Source: Numida meleagris (taxonomy: Eukaryota > Chordata > Aves > Galliformes > Numididae). From it: 64,000 nt of DNA. Shown one piece after another: positions 39,029-51,234 of the stretch. Each line of letters starts with the position of its first letter. The first letter of the stretch is position 1. Where the stretch lies: assembly GCF_002078875.1 (NCBI RefSeq), contig NC_034413.1, forward strand, positions 67,514,802 to 67,578,801. The letters run 5' to 3'. The notes beneath the pieces were generated by a model that searched no databases, was not told the origin of the DNA, and worked only from the letters and a program-made list of their open reading frames with translations. The translations under genes and the position numbers were made by a program.

Positions 39029-39100
39029 GCCCGTAGCTGAGAGGTAGAGCTGGAGGGCGAGAAGCTGTGTGCGAGATAGGCAGAGTGTTAGATTCACCAC
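39029..39100 (+). repeat. tRNA-like D-arm, possible SINE head relic
   Basis: CCGTAGCTGAGAGGTAGAGC resembles the 5' half of a tRNA: an A-box-like TAGCTGAGAGG followed by the closing GAGC of the D-stem, three of four stem pairs intact. About 40 bases further on, TTAGATTCACC weakly recalls a B-box. The rest does not fold into a convincing cloverleaf and the acceptor ends do not pair, so this is not a working tRNA gene. A degraded tRNA-derived SINE head is possible, and coincidence is equally so. Confidence 0.2.
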
Positions 39101-39232
39101 CTCCCCGGAGCCCTTAGCTTGTCTTTACCCTCCTACAACACGGCAGAAACAGCACAGAATGCAGAGCAGCCAGGAATCGCCGTCCCCAAAATGTACTAGC
39201 AACGTGATAATGTTGGCAATATGAGCTATATC

Positions 39233-39301
39233 ATCAGCTGATGTAAATCAACGTAGCTGTAAAAGAATTTATAATCCTTCGTAACAGTTGAAGATCCAGC
39301 C
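39233..39301. repeat. Relic of a palindromic MITE-like repeat
   Basis: The left part CAGCTGATGTAAATCAACGT and the right part TAACAGTTGAAGATCCAGCC are eroded inverted arms. They resemble, from memory, a palindromic archosaur/turtle repeat whose arms read CAGCTGGTGTAAATC and GATTTACACCAGCTGAGGAT followed by CTGGCC. Against that remembered arm the last 24 bases match at about two thirds of positions. This is the clearest of the four palindromic relics noted in the window. Confidence 0.45.
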
Positions 39302-42300
39302 AACGGTTTAGAAAAGAAAACATGTAGCTTTCTTGTAAACGTCGGGAAACTAAGGAGGCTGTACAGGTGGGGAAGGAGAAACTTGATGCCAGGGAATAAA
39401 GGAGCAATACCAGGTAGACCAGCAAAGAAAACACAGCTCTTGGGGCTCAGTAATTCTTGAATCTTATGGCACTAGTTTAATGAGATCTCTTCATCTTGAA
39501 ATTAAAGTACAAGGAGTTTTTTACAGAGAACAGTATTCAATAACAAAATATTAAATGATAAACACAGATTGCTTAAAATCAGATGGGCCATTTTAAGAAA
39601 AAGCATTTTAGCTCATCATGATATGTAGCACCTTATTTAAATTAGGAGGTGTTAATTCTTAGCTTGAATAATATATTAATATAATATGTAAAGTGAATGG
39701 CATTGTTAATCACAGTCGCGCCTGGAACGACTTTGCTTCTGTGCACTGAATGTTAATTTTGCAAAACATTAATTTCAAAGATTTTGCAGCAGTGCTTTTG
39801 TAATTAAATATTAATGTCACATGTTATTGCAGTAGCATGTTTATGAAAGCCGGCAACACTTCAAGTCAACTCATTTGTTTTTATATTTATTCTTGTACAT
39901 CTGCAATCCCTTCCATTTCACAATTTCAAAGTGAAGGCCATTTTGAATAGTCAATATGTGAACATTTTTCATTGTAAGCGTTTTTTAACATCCAACAGGG
40001 TAAATATTTAATGTTGTGTTTTTAGCTGGTATAATTTTTCAGAAAATTGGCTATAACTTTTAACAACTCAAAGGTACCTAAACTGTCTACGTTTTTGGCG
40101 TAAGTGATCTGAAAATAATATAGCAATAAACATGATGAAGCTGTGAAAAAATACTTAAAAAATTAGAAGCTTTTTTCTGAAAGTTTGAGGTCCAGAAGTT
40201 GCGATTTCACAGCCAAGAGCTTCCCATTGTCATTTTATTACCTGCGTGTTGCGACCATTTATTCTCTTGAATCCTTTTAGTAAGTGTGGGATTGAGTTTT
40301 GAATAACTTTTTTGAGTCATGTGTTCGCATTCATGCAGGAGAATTCACGTCTGCAGCACATTGCTTAATGATTGCTTTTCAATATTTTAAAATAAACATT
40401 TTCTGTTTGTGCCCCAAGCCACTGCAGGAGCGCCGAGAGGATTCAGACGTTTTCTATTAGGGCCAAATTGTAAAGGGCAACCAAGTTTGTCAGCTGCTTT
40501 TATCGAAGTGCGTACAGTATATACATGCCTGTATTGGTTTGCCCAGGTCTGTTTTGACCAATTTTCTATAATCTCACGATCTTGCCTGTGGCTCTTCAAA
40601 CCTGTGAATTACATTAGTCTAAAAAGAAAGTCATTTCCATTTCAGTGTGTTTGGCAAGAAGAAATTTGTTTGAGGTATCATTTTAAACCGGTCTTGCTCC
40701 CCCCATCCTCCCCTAGGACAGATCCCCACTGTACAGCAAAACACTTTGGCAGAGCAAATTGTGAATTATAAAATATGTTATTTATTCTATCAGAAAATAT
40801 ATGAACAATCAAGATGCATTGTTTAGTTATGGGCACATTTAATAGTTAAAAATTATATCTGCACCTGATGTTGCATGTTAACAGCTAATACCATTTGACA
40901 GTGATGAAATTAAAGGATGAAGAAGAGATACAAACTACATTTTACAAGCATGATGGGTCTCCAACAATGCCATTTAAATATTATTTGTCACTATTTAAAA
41001 TGAACCTTTCCCCTTTAAGCTATGCCATTATGCTCATTTGTCCTGTCACCACTGACAGGCTCTATGACTCACACACAAAAATGGTCATTAGGTACTGCAT
41101 CTTCATCTTATTTAAAAAAAATAGAAAGCATTCTGATGCCTCTAAAAGCCTGTAATTATTTTCATCCGAGGAGATAGTGTTGCTTGGAAGGTAATTTAAT
41201 AACCTTTTGCATGTACCTGGGGAATGCCTCTCTGGGGAGCCAAGGTGCCGACATGCCATTCAGTCGTCAAAACATGACCTTTAATGGTTGCTTAGAGAGA
41301 AGTTAGCCTGGAACGCTGTACACAGCGCGATGCTAATTCTGCTCTCTAATGTATGCAAAATTTAGTTCTTGAGCAATGATCTTTGTAAGATGAATTAATA
41401 TAGGTACTGCTCCAGGAAACAAAAGAAATTGCAGTTGTGAGAGCTTTTCCCCACCATGATCTCTTGCTACATCGTTCTGAAGGAGCGCCCAAGCTGTCTG
41501 ATTTTTAGGCAGCAACAATAGCAGCGATGAGACCGTACCTGGCAACGTGTCCCAGAATTTGTGGGTTTAATTCCTGCCTTGGGGAGGAGCACACGGCGTC
41601 TCTCGCAGGGAAAGCGGGACAGTGGGCTGCGTGTGGGCTCTGTAGGTTTGTCTTAGGCTGCGTTGGCTGGACGATAAAATAGGGTATATATAAACTACAA
41701 GAAAGTGAAATGACAGCTTGCAGCAAAATGAATATACGTCGTGAGCGGCTTTGAAAAATGTCTAATGCAGTTATGGGGTTAAAGCAAGAAGCGTTGATTT
41801 TTATGCAGGAATAACATATGCCAAGCACCTACAGGATATAGTAACCGAGGCACAGACTATGTCCTGTGACATCAAGGTCCAGAAACTCTTTATTTTGGTG
41901 CACTGCTATTAGATCCCTCCCTGGTTAGAAATGCTGGGATTTCAGCTCCTACCCCTGACATGCCATCCGTCAATTTATTAGCACGCCGGTGCAGTAAGCC
42001 ACTGAACAGGCTATATCAATTCGTTTAGGTTTTTTTTTCCCTTTAAAATGTCTGTAATCCTCAGCTCTGCTCTCTCAACCGGTCAACATTAAAGATTTAT
42101 GTTGCACTTTTTTTTTTTTCATTGCCACACCTGAATATGGATTACTTAAATGGACTGTAAATAATTCATATCTGGGAATAAGTTTCCATTACTGACCAAT
42201 GTTGTAATTTAATATACTCTATTATGGGTTATACAATTTTAGATTGTTTTCTGTGTGCATTCAGCAGTCGGGCAGACAACAGTTTAAGTAAAAAGGGCAA

Positions 42301-43780
42301 GATGTTTGTTCAGCTTATTTCCATGTACAGTGCTGGTCTGGAGCAAGTAAAATGCCAGTTTTAAGAGCATTCTTTGTAGCTGTTCGTGGAAATAAAAAAT
42401 CTTAACCTGAATCAGCATAAAGAAAACTGAATGAGTAAAAGGAGAGGGGGGTGTATTAATCTCGATTTATATTCACTGAGCAGATGTCAGGTTTTAATGT
42501 AAAATACAAACATATTTTTCAGCAACACAAAATGTATCCCCCTCTCAATATGTGTGCTGTTTTTTTTTTTCCTTCCCTTACCCAGTACTATTGCTCGTCA
42601 CTTGTGGTGCTTGATAATTCTGTCAAAAGTACCTATAATAGAAGAGAGCATATTTAGCAAGAACTTTTTGAATAAGGTTATGAACTACAAATAGAAATGC
42701 TCCAAAATGTTTAAGAGCATCATATTTTTAAAAACTGTCCGTGTTCAAGTGTTTACACTTAAAAGAGATTTAAACAATTTAAGATTAAGTTGACTATAGT
42801 AAAAAAAAAAAAATTAATAATAGATTAATACATGAAAATCTATGAAGTCACATAAGATAATGATTTAAAAAGGAATAATTTAAAAAGATGAATAAAAAAG
42901 TAGAATCAGAAAAGAAGGCCAACATAAACTAGGGAAAAACATGCTGTGAATAAAGTCTGTTAGATCTTGAAATAGGAGAACTGCTAAATAATGCATAGTT
43001 TTATTTTTCTATAATTTGCATAAACCTTAAGAGAGTATTTATTTGTGTAAAACTTGATGTATCGAGTAAGGAGAATAAAAAAAAAATGGCATTCATTTTG
43101 TTTTCATTTTGGTATTTAGGAAAAATATTCTGTTACATATGGACTACTTAGACCTAATCATCTGACTGAATGTGATGTGTTTCTTGAGCCAGGTTGGAAA
43201 GGGCTGGATTGAGAACAGTGCCCTGGTCTTGCTGCAGGCTATGCAGGTTGGCCCAAACTCTGCTGGGGAGCAGATGGTGAGCCAATGCTTGTAGTCACAC
43301 TTACCTTCCTTGCTAAATCCATAATCCCTCACTGGACACGCAGCCAAGGCAGGCTTTGGAGGCAGAAAGGAGGTTACAATCTGGACTTGGGTATTGACTG
43401 CCAGAACTGAGAAAACAGCTCAGAAATTTCAAATGCTTAACAAGTTATCTGTCTTGTCCCTAAGCCAGTGCAGCATTTTTAAAAGTAATTAAGACATGAT
43501 TGAAAATGTGTGTGCCATCTAAATACAAAAATCTTCAAAAATAATCAAAACCAATAATTAAAAGCCACAGATAATATACTAGTTAGTGAAAAGAGACTTA
43601 TTTAAACTGAACTTGCTTTTCTTTTTATTGCACAGAGCTGTTGAATATTTTTTAAAGGATGCTTATATTCAGAGCTGGGAGAGAAAAACATCTTTTTCTA
43701 AGCCAGCCTCTGTATGATTCTGTGCTTTTATTTTTGGACGTTGTTGTTGCCTTTTTTTTTTTTAATGTACATCCATATAG
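39302..43780. other. Candidate conserved non-coding block rich in homeodomain cores
   Basis: No gene is recognised. The stretch from about 39580 to 42320 is low in simple repeats, free of recognisable transposons, and dense in TAAT/ATTA cores (for example 39640-39850). It includes an inverted MEIS/TGIF-type pair CTGTCA-CCAC-TGACAG at 41043-41058 and a further TGACAG near 40896. This texture is typical of vertebrate conserved non-coding elements around developmental genes, but conservation is inference. From about 42780 to 43760 the DNA becomes A/T-homopolymer rich (A13 at 42801-42813, T12 at 43752-43763). Confidence 0.35.
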
Positions 43781-44964
43781 AATGTTAGCTAACGTTGATG
43801 ATGATTAATTTCATTAATTATTTAATTAACTTCTTACGGAGTGAATATTAGCCATATTATTATATATTAAAAAGGTATCTAATATGTAATGATAAGCACA
43901 GTGTTCATGCACAGGAAAAATAACAGTTGCTTATAATCGTCACAGCATGACTTGCCTTTCTAAATATTTAATCTCTCCTAAATCAAGACAGTGATCCTCA
44001 AAAATCTATAATTTCAAAAAATATTTAGTAAACAGCCAAATTGTGGTCAACTGCAGTAAAGGGTGTGCCATCTGTTTAATGTAAATATCTGGTAAAAGGG
44101 AATGTCATATACAAAAGATTACAGAAACACAGTGAATATGCACAAGCCTTACTCTGTGTGCATGGGTGTGATTGTTTGTGTCTGATACATGAAATTTCAT
44201 TTATTTTTTGCTCAAAGTGTACGTGAGGACTGACTCCACACAAGGTGAACCTTTGTACTAAGATGTAACAGAGTGTTTAGCTATGGACTTAATTTAAAGC
44301 ACATGTATCACTGTATTAAATTTTGAGAGATTAAGCTCTCGCTAAGCATTTTATTAATATAATAAAATATTTCTCATAAATCATTTATGGGTTCTAGGAA
44401 ACTTATCTATCATACCATTTAAAGATGTAAAGTAATTTTAAAAAGGAATAGTTAATTACATAATCCATTTTAGTTGGAACACAGTTGAAGTTATATTCTG
44501 ATCAAGCCTAAAGATGTGCTTAATTTATGTGAACACCATACCCTTAACTCTGACCATTGGCCTCTTGGGATTTTCAATATATTTGCTTATTTGTCCAAAA
44601 AAACTGCATTATTCTAGAAGATATTGTTATTTGGAAACACCAGTTAATGGATTAACCAAGTGGCAGTTAAAATCACTTACATTTGGAAACATTATTTATT
44701 TGTAAAGAATAATAGAGAAATATATAGCATTGCTCATTTGCAGTATATTAGGAGTGTGTATGTCCATTCACTTCTGTCAGAGACCAATCACTGCATGCCG
44801 GTAATGGGTGCATACATAATGTTAACTTAATTGAAATTCCTTCTGAAAGATTTGTGCATACGAAATTGCACTGATACAGAGTAAGGTTTATTTTTAGGTT
44901 AGAATTAAGACTACTGTGTTGAAGCAGACAACATGTAGATATTGCACACTGAATGAGAGTGAAG
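43781..44964. other. AT-rich block with dense TAAT/ATTA cores
   Basis: Between about 43796 and 43870 the sequence is almost continuous homeodomain-type cores, including ATGATTAATTTCATTAATTA followed by TTTAATTAAC. This could be a homeodomain-dense enhancer core or just low-complexity AT DNA. A plus-strand frame at 44514-44705 (63 codons) shows no recognisable motif. Confidence 0.35.
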
Positions 44965-45000
44965 GGCCAGATTCTCAGCAGCTGCTGTAAGTGGGTATAA
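44965..45000 (+). repeat. Possible left arm of a palindromic MITE-like repeat
   Basis: GGGCCAGATTCTCAGCAGCT followed by GCTGTAAGTGGGTATAAC resembles, from memory, the left arm GGGCCAGATTCTCAGCTGGT, then GTAAATTGG, of the same palindromic archosaur/turtle family seen at 39.2 kb. The mirror arm cannot be read downstream. It lies inside the window's longest open frame (44748-45236, minus), which argues that the frame is not a gene. Confidence 0.4.
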
Positions 45001-45553
45001 CGTGTGTTTTCTCTGAGATTTATGAATGTCCTCAATATTAATTTCCTTGCCTTTAAGCACTTAGGTTTGTTAGTGATGCGATAAACAATGGCATTATTTT
45101 CACTTAGCTCCTTAACTGGTTTCTGAAATGTAGTACATTGGACTTCACCATTGTGCAGGTTCTCCTGTTCCCAAGGCCAGTGAAGGGGATGCCTACCTGG
45201 GGGCACCAGCAAACCTGCTGTCTGCGTCTCCCTCACAATTTTCTTTCTTTCAATACGTGAGAAAAGAATGAAATTAGATTACTAAATGTGATGGACAAAA
45301 AGAGATTTCTATTCTTTCCTTGCCTTACTGGTGTGATAATAATTAAATTTAAATTAATGGGATTATTGGCTGGAGTAAGGGGGTAAGAGTAAGCGGACTT
45401 TACCGGTACCTATCATAGCTAATTTCACTCTTACCTGATTTGATTTCAAAGGCACTGGATTAGGTCATTTAAATGGCTTCCTACAAGAAATTTATTTCTG
45501 CCCTCAGTACATTCAGGTAGCTCCCCTTCACCCACAGGGAACGGCTTATACAG

Positions 45554-45575
45554 ACAGGGCCAAGTTTGGCCCTGT
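45554..45575. repeat. Perfect 10-bp inverted repeat
   Basis: ACAGGGCCAA (45554-45563) and TTGGCCCTGT (45566-45575) are exact reverse complements around GT. It could be the core of a small palindromic repeat, since GGGCCAAA/TTTGGCCC ends are common in archosaur MITE-like repeats as I remember them, or a chance palindrome. Confidence 0.75.
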
Positions 45576-48364
45576 GTTTTGATGTGATTGTTGCTTTCAA
45601 AGCAGGCTTGTGGGTATATTGTAATAAAGATTTTCTTTTAACGCACAGCAGTCTTCAGAGTCTTGTCTGTCCAGAGCATTGTCAAACTATAGGCAATCAC
45701 CTATTCTACAGTGATTTAATTTCCTTCAGTGTGTCTTTTTCATCCCCTGGGAAATGTGCAGTACGTCTATTTCTGCTGTGTTGCCCCCAGCTTGCTTTGT
45801 GAACAGAGGCAAAGAATTCATTTTTATTTTTTTTATCAGCGTCTACCTCTGCTGTCAATAAATTACCCATGCCATCTTTTAGAGGATCTTCTGTCTTCCT
45901 CGCTGACCTCTTGGACTATATGTTCTTGAAAAATGTCTTTTTATTTATCTTTATCATCTTGTGCAATCTTCCTTTCATTCTCCACCTTTGCTTTTCTTAT
46001 CATTTTTTTGCACTCTCAACTTCATCCTGTAATCTTTCCATTCCCCTCTGTATCTGATATTACATACATCGCGCACCTCCCTTGATCATTCTGCACATCC
46101 TTGTTCAGGCTAATTGGCCTTTTTAACTGCTGTTCTATTTGGTGCTGGATGGACAGCACACACACTCCTGTTGATTTATATTTAGAACATTTTGAATGTG
46201 CCATCCATTTCCTTTTATTTTATTCCTTTGGCTCAGACATTTTCTTTTTCACTCTTTCCAGAAGCAGGGGTAAATTTATTTTTATATCACTCATTTTGCT
46301 AATTCTGGACAAATGGGGATGCTCTATGCAGTATTTTCATATTCCTATATTTTGTAATGTGCCCTGTTTTATTAACCAGAAATGAAATTCAAAGGCTGAC
46401 TCCTCTTTCACTTGCAAGATGGCAAAAGTAAAATTGTGTCAGTTGTTCTCTTTGACATAGAAAGCCATAGGGACCATGTTTCATTTTTGAAACGCATTTT
46501 TGCAGATACTCCTCATCACGTGGCTACGGGCAATGGTAGGGATAGCCCTTTGGGACCCCTAGGTTCCTGTTGCATTGCTCTAATTCTTTGCAGGTTCCCA
46601 TTGCTGTTGTATTCTACAAAACGCTTCCAAAAATGAGCAGTAGCAGGGCATTCCTTCATACCTGAGCTTGGGTTTGGTCATTGCTCTTATACCTCTTCTT
46701 TCTTTTTCTCAGTATAAAGGAGAAATACTATGATTATTTCAAGGCATTCTAGGAAGTCAGCAAATGAGGCAGTTCAATATTTCTGTTGTCTTTGTCTTTT
46801 TGTCTTAGCGTCACTTACTTCCCTGGCCTTTCGTGTTCAGTATGGCACTATTTTTACTTAACCTTGAAAACTGAATTATGTTGCCCATTTCTCTAAGTTT
46901 ATCTGATTCTAGCTTTTTTTCTATTCACCAATAGTAATTAAAAGGTTTCTGATCTCACAGTGTTCCTAGTAACCAGAGATTAGTAGAAAATATCTACCTG
47001 AATCCTGAATTATTTCATTTCTTCTCTCCATAGATAAAAATAATTTCTCTGTGATACTTTCAGAATCCTTCATTGCATAAATTAAAAAAGTTGAAAGGTT
47101 AAAATTGACTTGGTGCCAAGTTATTGCATTAGACAGCAGATTCCATTTACTTATTTATCTGTTATTTCTATGTTTTTAAACATTTTGGCATGATTTCCAT
47201 ATTGTGATTCTTGCGTGCTGCACATTCAGACTGTCAGCCTTTGATTCCCCCCAAGGAGATGTAAGAAGAGGTCTCATTTCAGACATGGAAGTTTTTATCT
47301 TATTGTTTTTTATTTTTATTATTTTTTTGTAAAAGGCTAGGGGAAAGTTTAGGAAGGATTTTTAAGTTTGATTGACAAAGTGAATTCCTAAAAGTGATAC
47401 ATCAGCACAGGACTCAATAAGCCAGGACACATGCTACTAACAGAGAAGAAATGGTTTTATATATTATTCACCAATCTCCAGGGTTTCTATGGCAGTCAGA
47501 GTTGGCTTACTTCCCATATATATTATTAAATGTTTTACAGTTCAGCATGCACACAAAAGGAGTGGATGATGTGATACATACAGTTTAACCTACATATGGA
47601 ATAACTTAAAATTAAACCATTCAAAAGTTTATCGCCGAGTATGGATTACATAAACCAATAAGGCATATGCAGATAGGGAAATAGTACAAGTTGTTATGAA
47701 TCTCTTCTCAACATTTCATCAACTTTCCCTACACGCCTTCATTAGTGACCTTTTTCTTTTTTTTCTTTTTTTGTTGGTGTTGCAAAATTATCAGTATAAC
47801 CAAGCTAGGAGGTACGTTGAGTGTGTGTTAGTGGTTCAACCACAGCTGAACAGAGGTCATGAAGATCTACAGCAAAATCACCCCAAATGGTAACGTGTGT
47901 TTCGGTGCATGCATGGTTCTTTTTGGAAAACAGAATGATACAAAACTGATGGTACTGATAATGGACCAATCTCCCTGCTGCTTCATTGACTTGCCCACTG
48001 AAATGACTGTTGTGTTACTGCTTGTAGGTTGGAACAGTCCAGTACGTTGTCCTGGATAATCCCACCCTCCAGATGGGCAACAGGTCTACTGCATTACCTT
48101 GATGCCCCTTGTAGTTTATACCATCCAGTGGGATTCATGGTCAACTCTAAATCACAGTCTGTCCTCTTGTGGGTAACCTGCTCAATGCCCGACAGCAGTG
48201 GATACAGGGATCTTAAAACAAGCTTGATATGATTGTGTATATATGCAAGGTCAGGATTACTTAAATTCAGTTTCATCCTAATTTAAGCAGTTTTAATAAG
48301 CAGTTCTGGAAGACAAAACATAATTGTTTCTTCTTGGGGACTGTTTCTATTTCCTGGCTGCTAG

Positions 48365-48380
48365 AAAAAAAAAAAAAAAA
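48365..48380. repeat. A16 homopolymer
   Basis: Sixteen uninterrupted adenines followed by GAAAGGGAAAAA. No retrotransposon body is recognisable upstream, so it is treated as a simple repeat rather than a poly(A) tail. Confidence 0.95.
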
Positions 48381-51188
48381 GAAAGGGAAAAATAGATCTG
48401 CAAGTCAATAGGCTCTACATATTTTAAACTTTCTGCATTGAGGGTACCTGTCAGTATTACCGTGCAAAGCAAAAAAGCCCTTCTTTTAAGTTAAAAGGTA
48501 TTTTTAATTGATTTTGATCACTAAAAACTAATTGTTACCCAGATACTGAGAGAGAGCATTCTTTAGAAATTTTAAGTCAAAACTAGTTATATATAGAAAG
48601 GGATAATGAAGAAAAAACACTGTTTCCTATTTCTTTAGATTTATATTATCACAGTCTGATACAAAATGACATACATTGGGAACATCAACCAAGTGAGCCA
48701 GAAGTTAAAGAAACACGTGTATATCAGCACATTTAGTCTGACCATTTTTACGTAAGAAAATTGTAATCTGAAAACAAAGATGTTTTTCTTTGCTGAAACT
48801 AGGAACTTAAAATCTTTTTCAGTGTCTTGCCTGACTTCTGAGTGTCAGCAATGATATTATTGAATTATAAAAGCTATGCAATTAAAATAATTTCTATATG
48901 TAAGTTCACCATTCCATTTCTGGTAGGATAGCTATATATGCTGAAGATGGAGGTTCATTTTTTATTACTTACATGTTCCTTACAGGAGTTGTCATGATGG
49001 TTTTGTTTGAAGAAAGAAGTTACATTCTACATCTTAGTCACTTTATTTTCCGTAGTTCACCATGATTCCAGTCCAGCCATTACTCACAACTTCAGTACAA
49101 AATATGTTAGGAATTCTGTTAATTTAAATGATATTATTATAGAGTAGAAGTTACATTTATGATTAAATCTTTGTTAGATCCTATAGGATCTACATGCTAT
49201 AATTCATTCCAAAAATTTGCTTTTTTATCATCGTTTTTTTGCAACCAAAATAAATATGAAGTTTATATCAAGGTTATTAGAACTTGGCATTAATCAGAAT
49301 CCCAAGGAGAAGAATATACATGAAGAATTAGACTCTTTCAGACACAGATAAGATCCTTGCCATTCCTTTCTCAAATACAACATGGGCCTTATAAGATAGC
49401 CCTTTAACATGTCTTCTTTTTAATTTCCTACTCAGAGTCTTTTAATTAAATTAGGCAATCCTTTTTCATTCAGCTAGAAAAGATTGTGAATACTTGGAAC
49501 TTTACAGTAGGTAAACATGCAAAGTCTTGCTATTAGCATTGAATGGACTCTTTATCTGTGTGAAATTTGTCTGTGAATAAGATTAACAGGAAACAACACA
49601 AATATAGCCATAATTAAAGGTATTATTATTGTCATTTAAGCAATTTATTTCCAAATTGTTCATTCTGTAACGTTTCTTGGTAATACTGAGTTGCAGCAAC
49701 ATGTCTTTAAATTGCATCATCTGTCTTGACATCCACTCCTTCAGCAACCTTTGAAGTTCTATCCCACGATTCAAAATTTCATGCAGGTTATTGATTTTGA
49801 CTTGTAGATTTGTACATAATTTTAAAGTACTTTTCTTTAGTTCTTAGATATATGGAATGGAATCCTGAAGCCTATCCAAACAAGAGCTTCACGTGCAGAA
49901 ACGAAACATGCGATTCCATCTAAGTTCCTATAATAATAGCTTCTTGGCTAAGAGCATATATCCTGTTTGATAAGGGTACAGCTGGAATGTGACAATGATG
50001 TAACCCTTATTATAAATCTGATAGAAGGCAAATATCTGAACCAGTTATTAATCATCAGCCTTAAACAAAGCTTTCCTAGGACCGGTTCTCTGCAGTCACT
50101 TCCACTTGCTGTTCCAGCAACAGATGACTATCCAGTCATATCTCTGTCTCATTCCAGAAATGAATGCTGAATCCACTTTCAGTCAAGTGGATTAATATAA
50201 TCATCGATGTCATCAGTCTACTTTGCTTAATTCACCAATGTCATCTCATTGTAAATGATGCTGAGTGGTGGTTCTCATTTCCTCTCCTAGATGTAGGAAA
50301 ACCCTCAAAATGTGGTGCAAATGCTATATTTTTTTTCTGTGCTGTTTATTTAATATTGCAGTTGCTACAGTGATATTGTGCTGAGGCCTACAGGAGTTGT
50401 GTAGAAATAGGCTGAATGAATAGAAATTTAGATATGACAAGTTGGCGTGAAAGAAGTTTGTATCCAGGGGCCAAAATCATTAGCTTTGAATAATGCTGAA
50501 AAGCAGAAAACTGTGACCAGTGCCACTACATGATTCCTACTGCCAAGAGTGTAGTAGCTGTGGTCTGGTTATGGCACAGGTCCTGCTCTAGTGTGTGTCA
50601 AGATAAAGTGCAACACATATTTTTACCACGTTAATAACATGGCGAAGGTTGTATTTTACACTTTGTTCCAGTTATCTAGACTAAATCAGGCAACCCAATC
50701 AAGAAAAGTTTGAGCAGCAGCTTAATTGGTGATGCTGTTGTTCAAGGATTTCTCAAAAACATCTCGGTAAAATCCACAGACATCGTAATGCCCAGAAGTG
50801 GGCAGCCCTAATTATTGTCCCTCAGATGAAGAGGACAAAGAACCTAAAACCAGAGTGGAAGCATCTCGTTTTTATTGTGATATTTGTGTTATGCAGGCCA
50901 CAAGGATCCGAAGAAACTTTGAATGACGTGAGGATTCCTTACAGAACTAATTTATCAAGATTTTATGATGAACAAATTATTAGGGCACTGTGAATAAGCA
51001 TTCAGAAATATAATGTTATATTGATTTTAATCAAGGGACTTTCCATCTTGAAATGCAGTTTGGTATCTGCTTATAAAAGATTGCATTTTACCAAAAAAGA
51101 TTTTCTTATTACTGTAGTCGTTTATCTCATTAATGATTCCAACAAATACTGCATCCTTCAGGTAACCTGTAATGTAGTTCGGTTTTGT

Positions 51189-51234
51189 TAAAAACAAAAC
51201 AAAACAAACAAAAAAAAACAACAAAAAAAGGAAA
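51189..51234. repeat. A-rich AAAC-type tract
   Basis: Irregular AAAAC and AAAC units grading into longer A runs. It is low-complexity DNA, and no upstream element that would make it a retroposon tail is recognisable. Confidence 0.85.

Noticed and set aside
40046..40092. Another acceptor plus GTAAGT donor around a short open frame
   Set aside because: The peptide (KLAITFNNSKVPK and onwards) is very short and has no distinguishing composition. Such combinations are expected several times by chance in this window.
43700..43725. CTCTGTATGATTCTGTGC, resembling a CR1 octamer tail
   Set aside because: The preceding CR1 block (GGTCCCTTCCAACC-type) is absent, so the short match is not enough.
44748..45236. 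Longest open frame in the window, 162 codons on the minus strand
   Set aside because: No recognisable domain, a composition typical of random AT-rich translation, and it runs across a likely palindromic repeat relic at 44965-45000. A single frame of this length is within chance for 64 kb read in six frames.
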